A DNA stretch of 64,000 nt from CAVUWL01 sp963700105 (lineage in GTDB: Bacteria; Actinomycetota; Thermoleophilia; Solirubrobacterales; 70-9): positions 1-64,000 of the forward strand of contig CAVOWL010000001.1 of the NCBI GenBank assembly GCA_963700105.1, read 5' to 3'. The notes below the pieces were generated by a model. That model ran no database searches. It saw only the letters and a list, made by a program, of their open reading frames with translations, and was not told where the DNA came from. Shown piece by piece: positions 25,568 through 32,334 of this stretch. Each line of letters opens with the position of its first letter. Position 1 is the stretch's first letter. A program made the position numbers and the translations under genes.

Positions 25568-26846
25568 GCAGGAAACCGGTGGACCCACCCTGCCGACCGG
25601 GGAGCCGCTGCGCGTTCTTCTCGCCGCTTTCGGGGACGCCGGACACGTTTTCCCCGCGATCTCCTTAGGGCGCGCACTTTGCGCCCGCGGCCACGAGGTT
25701 GTGCTCGAGACCTGGGAGGAGCGAAGGGGCGCGGTGGAGGGCGCTGGACTTGGCTTCACAGCTGCCGAGGAATACAGAATGTTTCCTCCGCCAGACCCCG
25801 ACTCCGAAAGCGGAGAGCATGCGGCGGAGGCGGCCCGAGCGCTTCTGCCGCTGCTAGAGGAGATGCGCCCTCATGTAGTCGTAAGCGACATCCTCACCCT
25901 GGCGCCGACCCTGGCCGCGGAGAAATCAGGCATAGCGCTGGCGACCCTGATCCCCCACATATATCCCGTGGTGGAGCCTGGAATGCCATTTTTCGCCGTG
26001 GGACTTGCTCCGCCGAGAACCGGGGTCGGCAAAGGGATCTGGCGTGCCGGGACACGGCTTCTCAATGTTGGCCTGGAGCATGGCCGTCGAGATCTGAACA
26101 TCCAGCGAGAGCGGATGGGACTGCCCGCAGTACACCGCTATCACGCCGGAATTAGCACCAACCTGGCACTGGTTGCCACCTTTCCCCAGCTCGAGTACCC
26201 GAGGGCTTGGCCCGGAGGCGTCGAGATCACGGGTCCGATGATCTTCGAGCTTCCCCACCCCGGGATCGATCTGCCCCCCGGTGGAGAGCCACTCGTCCTG
26301 ATCGCCCCGAGCACGGCGCATGACTCTTCCAATCACCTCATCCGCACTGCACTTGAGGCGCTCGCTGATGAGCCGGTCCGCGTGGTTGCCACCACCAACC
26401 GTGTAATTCCCCAGAGTCCGATCGAGGTGCCATCCAATGCGATGCTTGTCGACTGGCTCAGCTATGACCAGCTGATGCCGGCGGCCTCCCTTGTGATCTC
26501 CCACGGCGGTCACGGCACGATCGCTCGCGCCCTCGATGCCGGCACCCCGGTTCTCGTCTGCCCAATCGTCGGCGACATGAGCGAGACGGCGATGCGCGTC
26601 AGCTGGGCGGGGTTGGGGCTCTCGCTACCTTGGCGCCTGTGCCGCCCGGCACCCTTGCTTTGGGCGGCACGCCGAATCCTCGGCGATCCATCCTTTGAGC
26701 GCCGGGTCGCCGTCCTTTCGCGCTGGAGCTCAAATCACAACGGCGCCGAGCGTGGCGCCGAGCTGATCGAGCGCCTTGTTCAGCGCGGTGCCAGCCGCGC
26801 GCAGAAGCTCCGGGGGTGGGGCTCGAACCCACAACCTCTCGGGTAG
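25545..26846 (+). CDS. Glycosyltransferase, GT1/MGT-like (UDP-glucuronosyltransferase fold)
   Basis: About 433 residues from GTG at 25545 (an ATG at 25515 and a TTG at 25527 are alternatives). FGDAGHVFPAISLGRALCARGHEV is the N-terminal nucleotide-fold start. WLSYDQLMPAASLVISHGGHGTIARALDAGTPVLVCP is the C-terminal donor-sugar signature of macrolide/UDP glycosyltransferases. The last residues (RGWGSNPQPLG) are encoded antisense to the tRNA-Asn 3' half at the left attachment site. The same codons and an immediate stop would have existed before integration. Confidence 0.8.
   Translation: MRGSTHRKQETGGPTLPTGEPLRVLLAAFGDAGHVFPAISLGRALCARGHEVVLETWEERRGAVEGAGLGFTAAEEYRMFPPPDPDSESGEHAAEAARALLPLLEEMRPHVVVSDILTLAPTLAAEKSGIALATLIPHIYPVVEPGMPFFAVGLAPPRTGVGKGIWRAGTRLLNVGLEHGRRDLNIQRERMGLPAVHRYHAGISTNLALVATFPQLEYPRAWPGGVEITGPMIFELPHPGIDLPPGGEPLVLIAPSTAHDSSNHLIRTALEALADEPVRVVATTNRVIPQSPIEVPSNAMLVDWLSYDQLMPAASLVISHGGHGTIARALDAGTPVLVCPIVGDMSETAMRVSWAGLGLSLPWRLCRPAPLLWAARRILGDPSFERRVAVLSRWSSNHNGAERGAELIERLVQRGASRAQKLRGWGSNPQPLG
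26803..26842. repeat. Left attachment site of element B
   Basis: Identical over 40 bases to the tRNA-Asn 3' half (32223-32262), from just past the discriminator base through T arm and variable region to the anticodon stem. It differs at once outside on both sides. Confidence 0.92.
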
Positions 26847-26889
26847 CCTCGGGCCATGCAGGCGTTTGCCGGGCTTAGGTTTTTCCCTG

Positions 26890-28098
26890 CTATCCAGCCC
26901 TTTTTGACGAGCCGACCTCAACGGGGTTTGCAGGGTTTGGCAGGGCTTGTGTTGCCCAACCGTTGCCCTCTGAGTCGTCCAGATCGAGACCGGAGCCGAC
27001 TCCTTCATCCATCAGGTGCACGTAGGTCCGCAACGTAAAGCTTGGGTCCGCGTGGCCGAGCCACTCCTGCACCTGTCTTACGTTGCGCCCTCGCTCAAAG
27101 AGCATCGACGCGCAGGTGTGGCGCAGCGCATGGAAACCGAGGGTCGAGCGCTTGTGCGGCTCGCCATCGGAGCCTTCGACCTCCTCGTAGAAGCCGAGTT
27201 CGAGCGCCGCGGGCCGAAGCACCGTTCGCCGCACGTTGTGCGGGTCCAGCGGTGTCGCGGTGGTGGTGGCGAAGACGGGGGCCGCTGCACCGCCGTAGTT
27301 GTCGCGACGATGAGCAAGCAGCTTCGCCGCCATGCCGGCCGAGAGGGGCACGTCCCGCCTTCCGTCACGGGACTTCAGCCGCTTGCGCTTTCCCCGGTAG
27401 AGCTGTTCGCGCACCCACACCTTCGGATTCTCCCCAAGGTCCAGATGCTCCCAGCGAAGCCCCACCGCCTCGCTGATTCGTAGCCCGGTGACAGCCAGGA
27501 ACTCGAAGAACAGCCGCCAGTCCTCGGGGAGCGCCATGAGCAGCAGTTTCAGCTCCTTGCGGGTGAGTCCCTTCGCTTTCTCCTCTTCCGGCCCCTCCGG
27601 AGCGTCTCCGTTGGGGATTCGGACCCCCCGGATCGGATTGGACGACAGGTCGCCATCTTCGGCGGCGGTGGAGAAGAGGGCCGAGAGCGCCGCCCGAAGC
27701 GTTTTTAGCTGGGCGCCCGAGCCTCCGCGCTCCCGCACTTGGGCAAACAGGTCGCGCACGTCGGCGGGCTCGACATCAGCGAGACGCCAACCGCGCCAGA
27801 CCGACAGTGCGTGGTCGGTGATCGCCCGCCGGTACAGATCCCTAGATGTCTCCGAGAATCCTCGCGCTGTGCGGCCAGCGTAGGACTCGATCCATCCCTC
27901 GAAGTAGTCCTCGAAGCCAACCTTCGACACGGGCCGCTTGTCGCCGGACTGGCGCTGTCCCTTTGCTTCCCGGGCCTCGGCCAGGGTGCGAAAGAACGCC
28001 TTGTGCCGCTTGCCTCGGTGCCGCCAGACGATGACGTAGCGCGAGCCGCGCTTGTAGATGCCGGGCGTGCTGGTCTTCTCGAACGTGGCGGCACTCAG
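26890..28098 (-). CDS. Tyrosine recombinase (integrase) of element B
   Basis: About 402 residues if started at the CTG of 28098. Three parts: N-terminal arm-binding domain (TPGIYKRGSRYVIVWRHRGK, about 10-30), core-binding domain, and catalytic domain with Arg (TGLRISEA), HALRHTCAS, LGHADPS and the nucleophile Tyr in LRTYVHL. The first ATG/GTG/TTG is the GTG at 27930, which would remove the arm domain. The reading frame is open back to CTG, overlapping the upstream stop as CTGA, where element A has ATG. A non-standard coupled start is likely. Confidence 0.85.
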   Translation of the reverse strand: MSAATFEKTSTPGIYKRGSRYVIVWRHRGKRHKAFFRTLAEAREAKGQRQSGDKRPVSKVGFEDYFEGWIESYAGRTARGFSETSRDLYRRAITDHALSVWRGWRLADVEPADVRDLFAQVRERGGSGAQLKTLRAALSALFSTAAEDGDLSSNPIRGVRIPNGDAPEGPEEEKAKGLTRKELKLLLMALPEDWRLFFEFLAVTGLRISEAVGLRWEHLDLGENPKVWVREQLYRGKRKRLKSRDGRRDVPLSAGMAAKLLAHRRDNYGGAAAPVFATTTATPLDPHNVRRTVLRPAALELGFYEEVEGSDGEPHKRSTLGFHALRHTCASMLFERGRNVRQVQEWLGHADPSFTLRTYVHLMDEGVGSGLDLDDSEGNGWATQALPNPANPVEVGSSKRAG

Positions 28099-28277
28099 TT
28101 CTCGTCGCTTTCGCTCTTGGACGCAGTCTGCACTTCGGCGATGATCGAGTCGATCTCCCCGTCAGACACACCACGCCGCTGGAGCTGTTTGCGGAACTTG
28201 TCGGCCCTGAGCGCCTCGTATGCCACTCGGTTCATGATCGCCCGGATATCGGTCCTCTCAAAGGGGTTATCGGCCAT
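28095..28277 (-). CDS. Small protein upstream of the integrase (element B)
   Basis: 60 residues from the ATG at 28277 (AGAGGAG upstream), ending EN-stop directly at the integrase. Charged, helical: MADNPFERTDIRAIMNRVAYEALRADKF. Position fits an excisionase/directionality factor or regulator. No helix-turn-helix is obvious. Confidence 0.6.
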   Translation of the reverse strand: MADNPFERTDIRAIMNRVAYEALRADKFRKQLQRRGVSDGEIDSIIAEVQTASKSESDEN

Positions 28278-28541
28278 CAACTCTCCTCTTGGATTGCGTT
28301 TCACTTATTCCGCCTTCCCTGGACGACCCGACTTCGCATCTTTGCGAGTCGCCGAGCCGCCCAGGTTCCGACGGGTGTCTAATCGAAGGCGGCGCTAGCA
28401 AGACGCCGCTGTACCTCACGAGAATTGGAAGGCAGTCCCGCTCGGAGCCGATCTGCGCTCCAAGTCTTGAGGGGCGGCGGGAAAGAAGTAGGAACCCGCC
28501 GCCCCGTCCTGGCGCAGGTGCAGCTGTCTCTAAAGGGTCAT
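28278..28541 (-). promoter_or_regulatory. Conserved leader with hairpin, element B
   Basis: Counterpart of 14996-15168. Within it B has an extra segment with a perfect 11-bp hairpin, GGGGCGGCGGG (28471-28481) and CCCGCCGCCCC (28495-28505), 13-base loop. That could attenuate transcription into the small gene and integrase. Confidence 0.5.
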
Positions 28542-28740
28542 TCAGCGGGCCTCCTCGTAGCTATCTCGCACTAGTCGGAGAAGGCGGCCAGGTGCCGGGT
28601 TCGGTTCGTCCCGAGGCAACGCATCGGAAACCCGAAGGAACGGCTCCCGCCACTCTGACTCCAAAGGGCAGGCGCTCCGCGTGATAGCGAGCGGTTGCTG
28701 CAAGGTCGCGGACAGCCTCCTCCTCTCGCCGCTCTTTCCA
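28542..28740 (-). pseudogene. Small gene, frame uncertain
   Basis: Directly after the stop of the next gene (TGATG). One frame reads MERAARGG..., a second WKERREEEAVRDLAATARYHAERL, which looks most protein-like but lacks a start. A third ends in EEAR-stop at 28542 with the same stop context (TGAATGACCC) seen in element A. A single extra base after the ATG would explain this. Confidence 0.35.
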
Positions 28741-28947
28741 TCAGCGCACCTCCTCAAGCGCCGCTTGCTCATGGAAGCCCGCCATCTCAGACCAGCGAGC
28801 GGCGCAGCGCAGCATGAGAGCCCGTATGTCTGAATCGGGGTGGAGCTTCGCAGCCTCTATGCGGTGAAAGTCGGCGAGTCTGCTCGCCGCCTCACACTCC
28901 TCCGCAGGGTCAATGGGTTTTACATCGGGCACTAGCTCGACGGACAT
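28741..28947 (-). CDS. Small helical protein of element B
   Basis: 68 residues, ATG at 28947, stop overlapping the next ATG (TGATG). Pattern of charged helices (ECEAASRLADFHRIEAAKLHPDSDIRALMLRCAARWSEMAGFHEQAALEEV). No family recognised. Confidence 0.55.
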   Translation of the reverse strand: MSVELVPDVKPIDPAEECEAASRLADFHRIEAAKLHPDSDIRALMLRCAARWSEMAGFHEQAALEEVR

Positions 28948-29016
28948 CAGCGCACCGCCTCGATGCGCTTGGACCCGCCTGCCGGCTCGACTGCCTCGAG
29001 ATGCGGCGGGGGACAG

Positions 29017-29157
29017 TCAGCTCACCTGTCCCCAGCGAAGTGCCGAACCCAAAGCAGCGGCCCGCAAAGGAGAATTGAGCGGCAGCCTCCCCGCCTGCTC
29101 GCGGAGAAAGCCCGATATTGCCCGCGCGGCATCGGCGTGGGTCGTCTCGTCGGCCAT
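29017..29157 (-). CDS. Very small protein, 46 residues
   Basis: The ATG at 29157 overlaps the stop of the preceding gene (TAATG) and has GAGGAGG upstream. MADETTHADAARAISGFL opens like the other small operon proteins. Coupling and ribosome site support it despite its size. Confidence 0.5.
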   Translation of the reverse strand: MADETTHADAARAISGFLREQAGRLPLNSPLRAAALGSALRWGQVS

Positions 29158-29472
29158 TAGGCTGCCACCTCCTCACGTTCGGCGTGGCCGCCACCCCACG
29201 GCACCCGTCCCCGTTTGAACGTCCGGTCAAGCCACTGGATGCGATCAATGAATTTAGGGAGGTCTTTCTCCTCTGCCTCGGCAATGTCTTCCGCCGTAAA
29301 GTCCTATAGCTGCTGGGACATTTCCATGAGCAACGGCACCTCCACGATAAGGGAGGCGTCAGCGCTTTTGGTCCGCTTGATTGAATGGAGTTCGTCGATA
29401 GCGACGAGGGCAGTTACCGCTAGCTGGGTGTATTTCTCTGAGTGCTCGTGCGGCTGGCTCGGCGGCGATCAT
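29157..29472 (-). pseudogene. Small gene with in-frame amber codon and lost start
   Basis: The frame reads HSEKYTQLAVTALVAIDEL...LLMEMSQQL, then TAG (29304-29306), then DFTAEDIAEAEEKDLPKFID...GHAEREEVAA-stop, in the same frame and with the same character. Upstream, MIAAEPAA (ATG at 29472) is one base out of frame. One indel and one codon change would restore about a 104-residue protein. Confidence 0.5.
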
Positions 29473-29672
29473 CGAACCGAGGCACCTGCGGCGACCGAGG
29501 GCAGAGAGCACGAGCGCGACCCGAAGCCACCGCCGCCGGAAGCTTGGAGCCCGCGCCCTGCTGCCTGAGCCGCTCATATCGCCTCGCTGGGGGATTCTGC
29601 TACGGCGCCTTTCGAGCCGTTCCTGACCGCGCAGCCAATCACTCAGGCCACGCGGTCAGGCACAGCATCGAA

Positions 29673-30176
29673 CTACGGCAGGATGTAGTTGAAGCTGTCT
29701 TCCTTCATGGGGTTTTCGCCGCCGCCTTTCGCTTTTGAGCTGAAGTTGCCAACGGCCCCGTTGTATTTGGCGGTTCCCCCAGTGATTGAGCCAGTGATAG
29801 AGCCGCTACCAATGGCATCTTTGCCGCCGACGTTCAATGCGAATGAACCGCCTGGCACGGTCACAGTGGCAGTGCAGGTTCCACTCAGACTGAATCCGCC
29901 CGAAGTGGGCTGCGTATCAATGCAGACAGCGTTGAGTTCGCCCACGGTCTTCTTTTCTGAGTTCTGGAGCGGATTCGCAGCAACGATTCCCGTTCCAGGT
30001 GTAAAGCTTTTCCCGTTGAACTTCCCGAACGGGGTAGTCATTCCGCTATTTCCGCCAGGCTCAAACAGCGTCAAAGTGCCCGTTTCGCCGTGGGTCTTGG
30101 AAGAGCCACAGCCCGCGAGCGCAACCAGCGCCACCAAAGCTCCCAATGCGAGCACCGCAATCCGAACGTTCTTCAT
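29673..30176 (-). CDS. Lipoprotein, possibly allene-oxide-cyclase-like barrel
   Basis: 167 residues from MKNVRIAVLALGALVALVALAGC (GAGGGGAG before the ATG at 30176), lipobox LAGC. The mature part is Gly/Thr-rich with GSGSITGSITGGTAKYNGAVGNFSSKAKG, a pattern seen in small secreted allene-oxide-cyclase/dirigent-like barrels. That assignment is tentative. Confidence 0.65.
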   Translation of the reverse strand: MKNVRIAVLALGALVALVALAGCGSSKTHGETGTLTLFEPGGNSGMTTPFGKFNGKSFTPGTGIVAANPLQNSEKKTVGELNAVCIDTQPTSGGFSLSGTCTATVTVPGGSFALNVGGKDAIGSGSITGSITGGTAKYNGAVGNFSSKAKGGGENPMKEDSFNYILP

Positions 30177-30242
30177 GCTTCTCCCCTCTGTAGCCGATCC
30201 CTGGCGACGAGATTCATATCCCATCCCTGGGGCATGAGGCAC

Positions 30243-30494
30243 TCAGATAGTCCGAATCCGGCCCTGCGCAGGCCTATGAGCGCAATTGACCCACTGCCGC
30301 ACCGTCTCGTACCGACCGTCGCCTTCGCCACTGAGAAGCCGTAGAAGTCGAAGCCTCTCGCGCCGGCAGGATGCCGAGCAGGTGACTGCGTCAGCACGTC
30401 GACCAGCGAGGGAGTTGCCGCAGATTGGGCAGCGGCAACTCCTGCCGCCTTGCGCTAAGGGTGATTCGTGCATAGGGTCGGTCCAATCAAACAA
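30243..30494 (-). CDS. Small zinc-finger protein (CPICGN family)
   Basis: Up to 83 residues. CPICGNSLAGRRADAVTC then SASCRRERLRLLRLL gives four Cys (C-x2-C...C-x3-C), a likely zinc site, followed by a basic helix. It is divergent from the secreted repeat protein at 30517. Decayed relatives occur at 15366-15758, 19840-19925 and 20740-20890. Nucleic-acid binding is plausible but unproven. Confidence 0.6.
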   Translation of the reverse strand: MFDWTDPMHESPLAQGGRSCRCPICGNSLAGRRADAVTCSASCRRERLRLLRLLSGEGDGRYETVRQWVNCAHRPAQGRIRTI

Positions 30495-30516
30495 CTTTCG
30501 AGAAAGGGTGTCGGCG

Positions 30517-31272
30517 ATGAAAGCAGTGCGAAGCAGGTTGACGTTTGCGAACGTGATCTCGTGTTTGGCGTTGTTCGTCGCCCTCGGCGGAGCCGCTTAT
30601 GCTGCCGGACTCTCCAAGAACAGTGTTGGCACAAAGCAACTCAAGAACGAAGCCGTTACCGCGGCCAAGGTCAAGAAAGGGTCGCTTACCGGCGCTCAGA
30701 TCAACGCCTCAACTTTGGGCGCCGTTCCGAATGCGACGCACGCGAATATTGCGGATCAGGCGACCAAAGCCGGCGAAGCAACTAATGCAGCCAATGCGAC
30801 GCACGCCACGACTGCTGGCCAGGCGACAAGCGCGACCAATGCGACGCACGCCACGACTGCTCAGGAAGCCACGATTGCCGAAAGCGCAGACAATTCAGGC
30901 CATCTTGGAGGCATCGGACCGACCGGGTTCATCCAAGGCTCGGGCAACATCGTTCGGGGATACGAATCAACCTCGTCTCCTGACGGCACCACCCTGATGA
31001 CTATTCCTAACCTGGGCGATGTACGAGTAGATTGTTCAGGAGGAGATAACCGGATTGCCTTCTTCCCGTCGGTCTCAGGGTCGCTTTGGTTCACTAGCGG
31101 CGGCGCAACCGGGTATGTAAACGGCGAAACCGGCACACAGCTCGCCGACCAAGCGACCGCTTCTCTGATCACGGCTCAGTTCGCGACCGCCACTGAAACG
31201 GTGACGATGTTTATCTCCGGCAACCCGGGAGCAACATGCACCTACGCCGGGCAGGCGATAGTCCAACCCTGA
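30517..31272 (+). CDS. Secreted repeat protein, MKxxRSxLTFANV family
   Basis: 251 residues. Signal segment FANVISCLALFVALGGAAYAA, then GLSKNSVGTKQLKNEAVTAAKVKKGSLTG repeats, then a low-complexity Asn-Ala-Thr-His stretch built on NATHA units (residues ~70-120), then a C-terminal domain with two Cys (VDCSGG, ATCTYAG). Third member of the family in this window, carried inside element B. Confidence 0.75.
   Translation: MKAVRSRLTFANVISCLALFVALGGAAYAAGLSKNSVGTKQLKNEAVTAAKVKKGSLTGAQINASTLGAVPNATHANIADQATKAGEATNAANATHATTAGQATSATNATHATTAQEATIAESADNSGHLGGIGPTGFIQGSGNIVRGYESTSSPDGTTLMTIPNLGDVRVDCSGGDNRIAFFPSVSGSLWFTSGGATGYVNGETGTQLADQATASLITAQFATATETVTMFISGNPGATCTYAGQAIVQP
30791..30861 (+). repeat. In-frame short repeats in the secreted protein gene
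   Basis: A 26-base unit, CCAATGCGACGCACGCCACG..., occurs at 30791-30816 and 30836-30861 (45-base period, 15 codons). A weaker earlier copy lies near 30726. Such repeats can slip and change length. Confidence 0.75.
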
Positions 31273-31368
31273 CAAAACCGACGCCCCCATCCTGTACCTG
31301 CTCCACGCTTGCCACTAAGTCAGCCTCGTAACGATGCGTTCGGCTTTCTCACCATAGGGGATCGGTAA

Positions 31369-31398
31369 GGCCCGGACAGCCGTGGTGCCATCCGGGCC
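31369..31398 (+). terminator. Possible terminator hairpin
   Basis: GGCCCGGA (31369-31376) and TCCGGGCC (31391-31398) around a 14-base loop, about 95 bases after the secreted protein gene. No T-run. Confidence 0.4.
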
Positions 31399-31631
31399 AC
31401 ATCGCTTGGCCGTTAGCTTTCTGCTCGGAAGGTAATTCCGTCAAGAAAAACCTCAGTGGCTTCCCCGGGGGGCATCACCTCTCCTTCGGTGGCGGGGACG
31501 GGAAATTTTGAACCAACAATGAGAGCAGCGCTGATCTCTTTTTCGCATAATTTGCCGGTGACGCACACCACTGGCACCCGAATAAGTCAAATGGCGGGTA
31601 GGAAGCGCTCGGCGATGATCTCGGCGGTGCG

Positions 31632-32102
31632 CTAGAGCCAGTCTGCCGCGGCGATCTTCGCCTGCAGTACGTCTGCAAACGATCCGCTCCTGTTCAAGTC
31701 CTGCGGCGGCATCCATTTAACCGTGAAGACGAGCGAGCATTTCCCGGCGCCGAGGTCAAAGGTCCACTGCCGTCCACCAGTCGCATTGGGGCGCTCGGGA
31801 TCGTGAACGGTCTCGCGGTCCTTCACCGACATCCCACTGATTGGCAATCTTGTCGTGGCGACTAAATCCTCGCTGCCCTTCGGCTCGATAAGGATCAGCT
31901 CGTCATCAGCGATTATCCCGACCGGTCGAAGTTCGGCACCCGTGTCCAAGATTGCCCACTCATGCCCGCGCCCCCCGGGCTCGGGGGCCGCATCCAGCGC
32001 GTCTCTCATCGCGCTGTTCTGCGCCTCTGAACTCTTGTCGTGGTGAGTCTCCGTCCACTCCTGGGCGATGAGGTCCGCCGTCTCCCTCTCCATTGCCTGC
32101 AT
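31632..32102 (-). CDS. Hypothetical protein at the right end of element B
   Basis: 156 residues from MQAMERETADLIAQEW (ATG at 32102); the open frame extends upstream into the tRNA, which is not meaningful. Mixed charged protein with WTFDLGAGKCSLVFTVKW near the C-terminus. No domain recognised. The rest of 31399-31631 holds nothing I can support. Confidence 0.5.
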   Translation of the reverse strand: MQAMERETADLIAQEWTETHHDKSSEAQNSAMRDALDAAPEPGGRGHEWAILDTGAELRPVGIIADDELILIEPKGSEDLVATTRLPISGMSVKDRETVHDPERPNATGGRQWTFDLGAGKCSLVFTVKWMPPQDLNRSGSFADVLQAKIAAADWL

Positions 32103-32148
32103 CTTCGCTGTCACTGCGGATGGCACGTCAAGGACTTCCGGCGCAGGC

Positions 32149-32211
32149 AGTTGCCCAATCAGTTGCCCACCTACGAAAAACACCGCCCCGAAAGGCGGTG
32201 TATTTGGCTCT
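32149..32211. promoter_or_regulatory. Right-end module of element B, with tRNA terminator
   Basis: TTGCCCA at 32151 and 32163 (12-base period), hairpin CACCGCC/GGCGGTG (32181-32187, 32194-32200), then TTTGGCTCT (32203-32211). On the minus strand the hairpin is followed by a run of T (32180-32176), a good intrinsic terminator for tRNA-Asn. Repeat-to-hairpin spacing (18 bases) equals that of element A. Confidence 0.55.
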
Positions 32212-32227
32212 CTAGAGCAGTTAGAAG

Positions 32228-32301
32228 CTCCGGGGGTGGGGCTCGAACCCACAACCTCTCGGTTAACAGCCGAGCGCTACTACCAATTGAGCTACCCCGG
32301 A
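32228..32301 (-). tRNA. tRNA-Asn (GTT)
   Basis: 74 bases. Acceptor TCCGGGG with CCCCGGA and discriminator G, D arm GCTCAATTGGTAGTAGC, anticodon stem CTCGG/CCGAG around CTGTTAA (anticodon GTT), T arm GGTTCGAGCC. CCA not encoded. Its 3' half is the attachment site of element B and remains intact. Confidence 0.95.
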
Positions 32302-32334
32302 AGGAGGCCCCCGGCGACAGCGGGGAGACTCACT

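Larger units (their letters stand above)
26803..32262 (-). mobile_element. Integrative element B in tRNA-Asn
   Basis: Bounded by a 40-bp perfect direct repeat, 26803-26842 and 32223-32262, the latter being the 3' end of the tRNA-Asn gene; period 5420 bases. Minus-strand operon: broken gene (29157-29472), 46-codon gene, small gene at 28741, leader, small gene at 28095, integrase. Cargo: a lipoprotein, a zinc-finger protein, a repeat-rich secreted protein and an unknown protein near the tRNA. No replication, capsid or conjugation gene seen. It shares leader, integrase start and right-end module with element A. Confidence 0.85.

Noticed and set aside
27705..28094. 129-codon frame overlapping the integrase start
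   Set aside because: It uses the GTG next to the small gene stop, but the residues are Arg/Ser/Pro-rich and the arm-binding domain is in another frame.
19310..29306. Genome-wide reassignment of the amber codon
   Set aside because: TAG is used as the normal stop of several intact genes in the window, so general recoding is unlikely; local decay or errors explain the internal TAGs better.
30791..30861. CRISPR-like repeat
   Set aside because: Only two to three copies, in frame within a secreted protein gene, with no cas genes or regular spacers.
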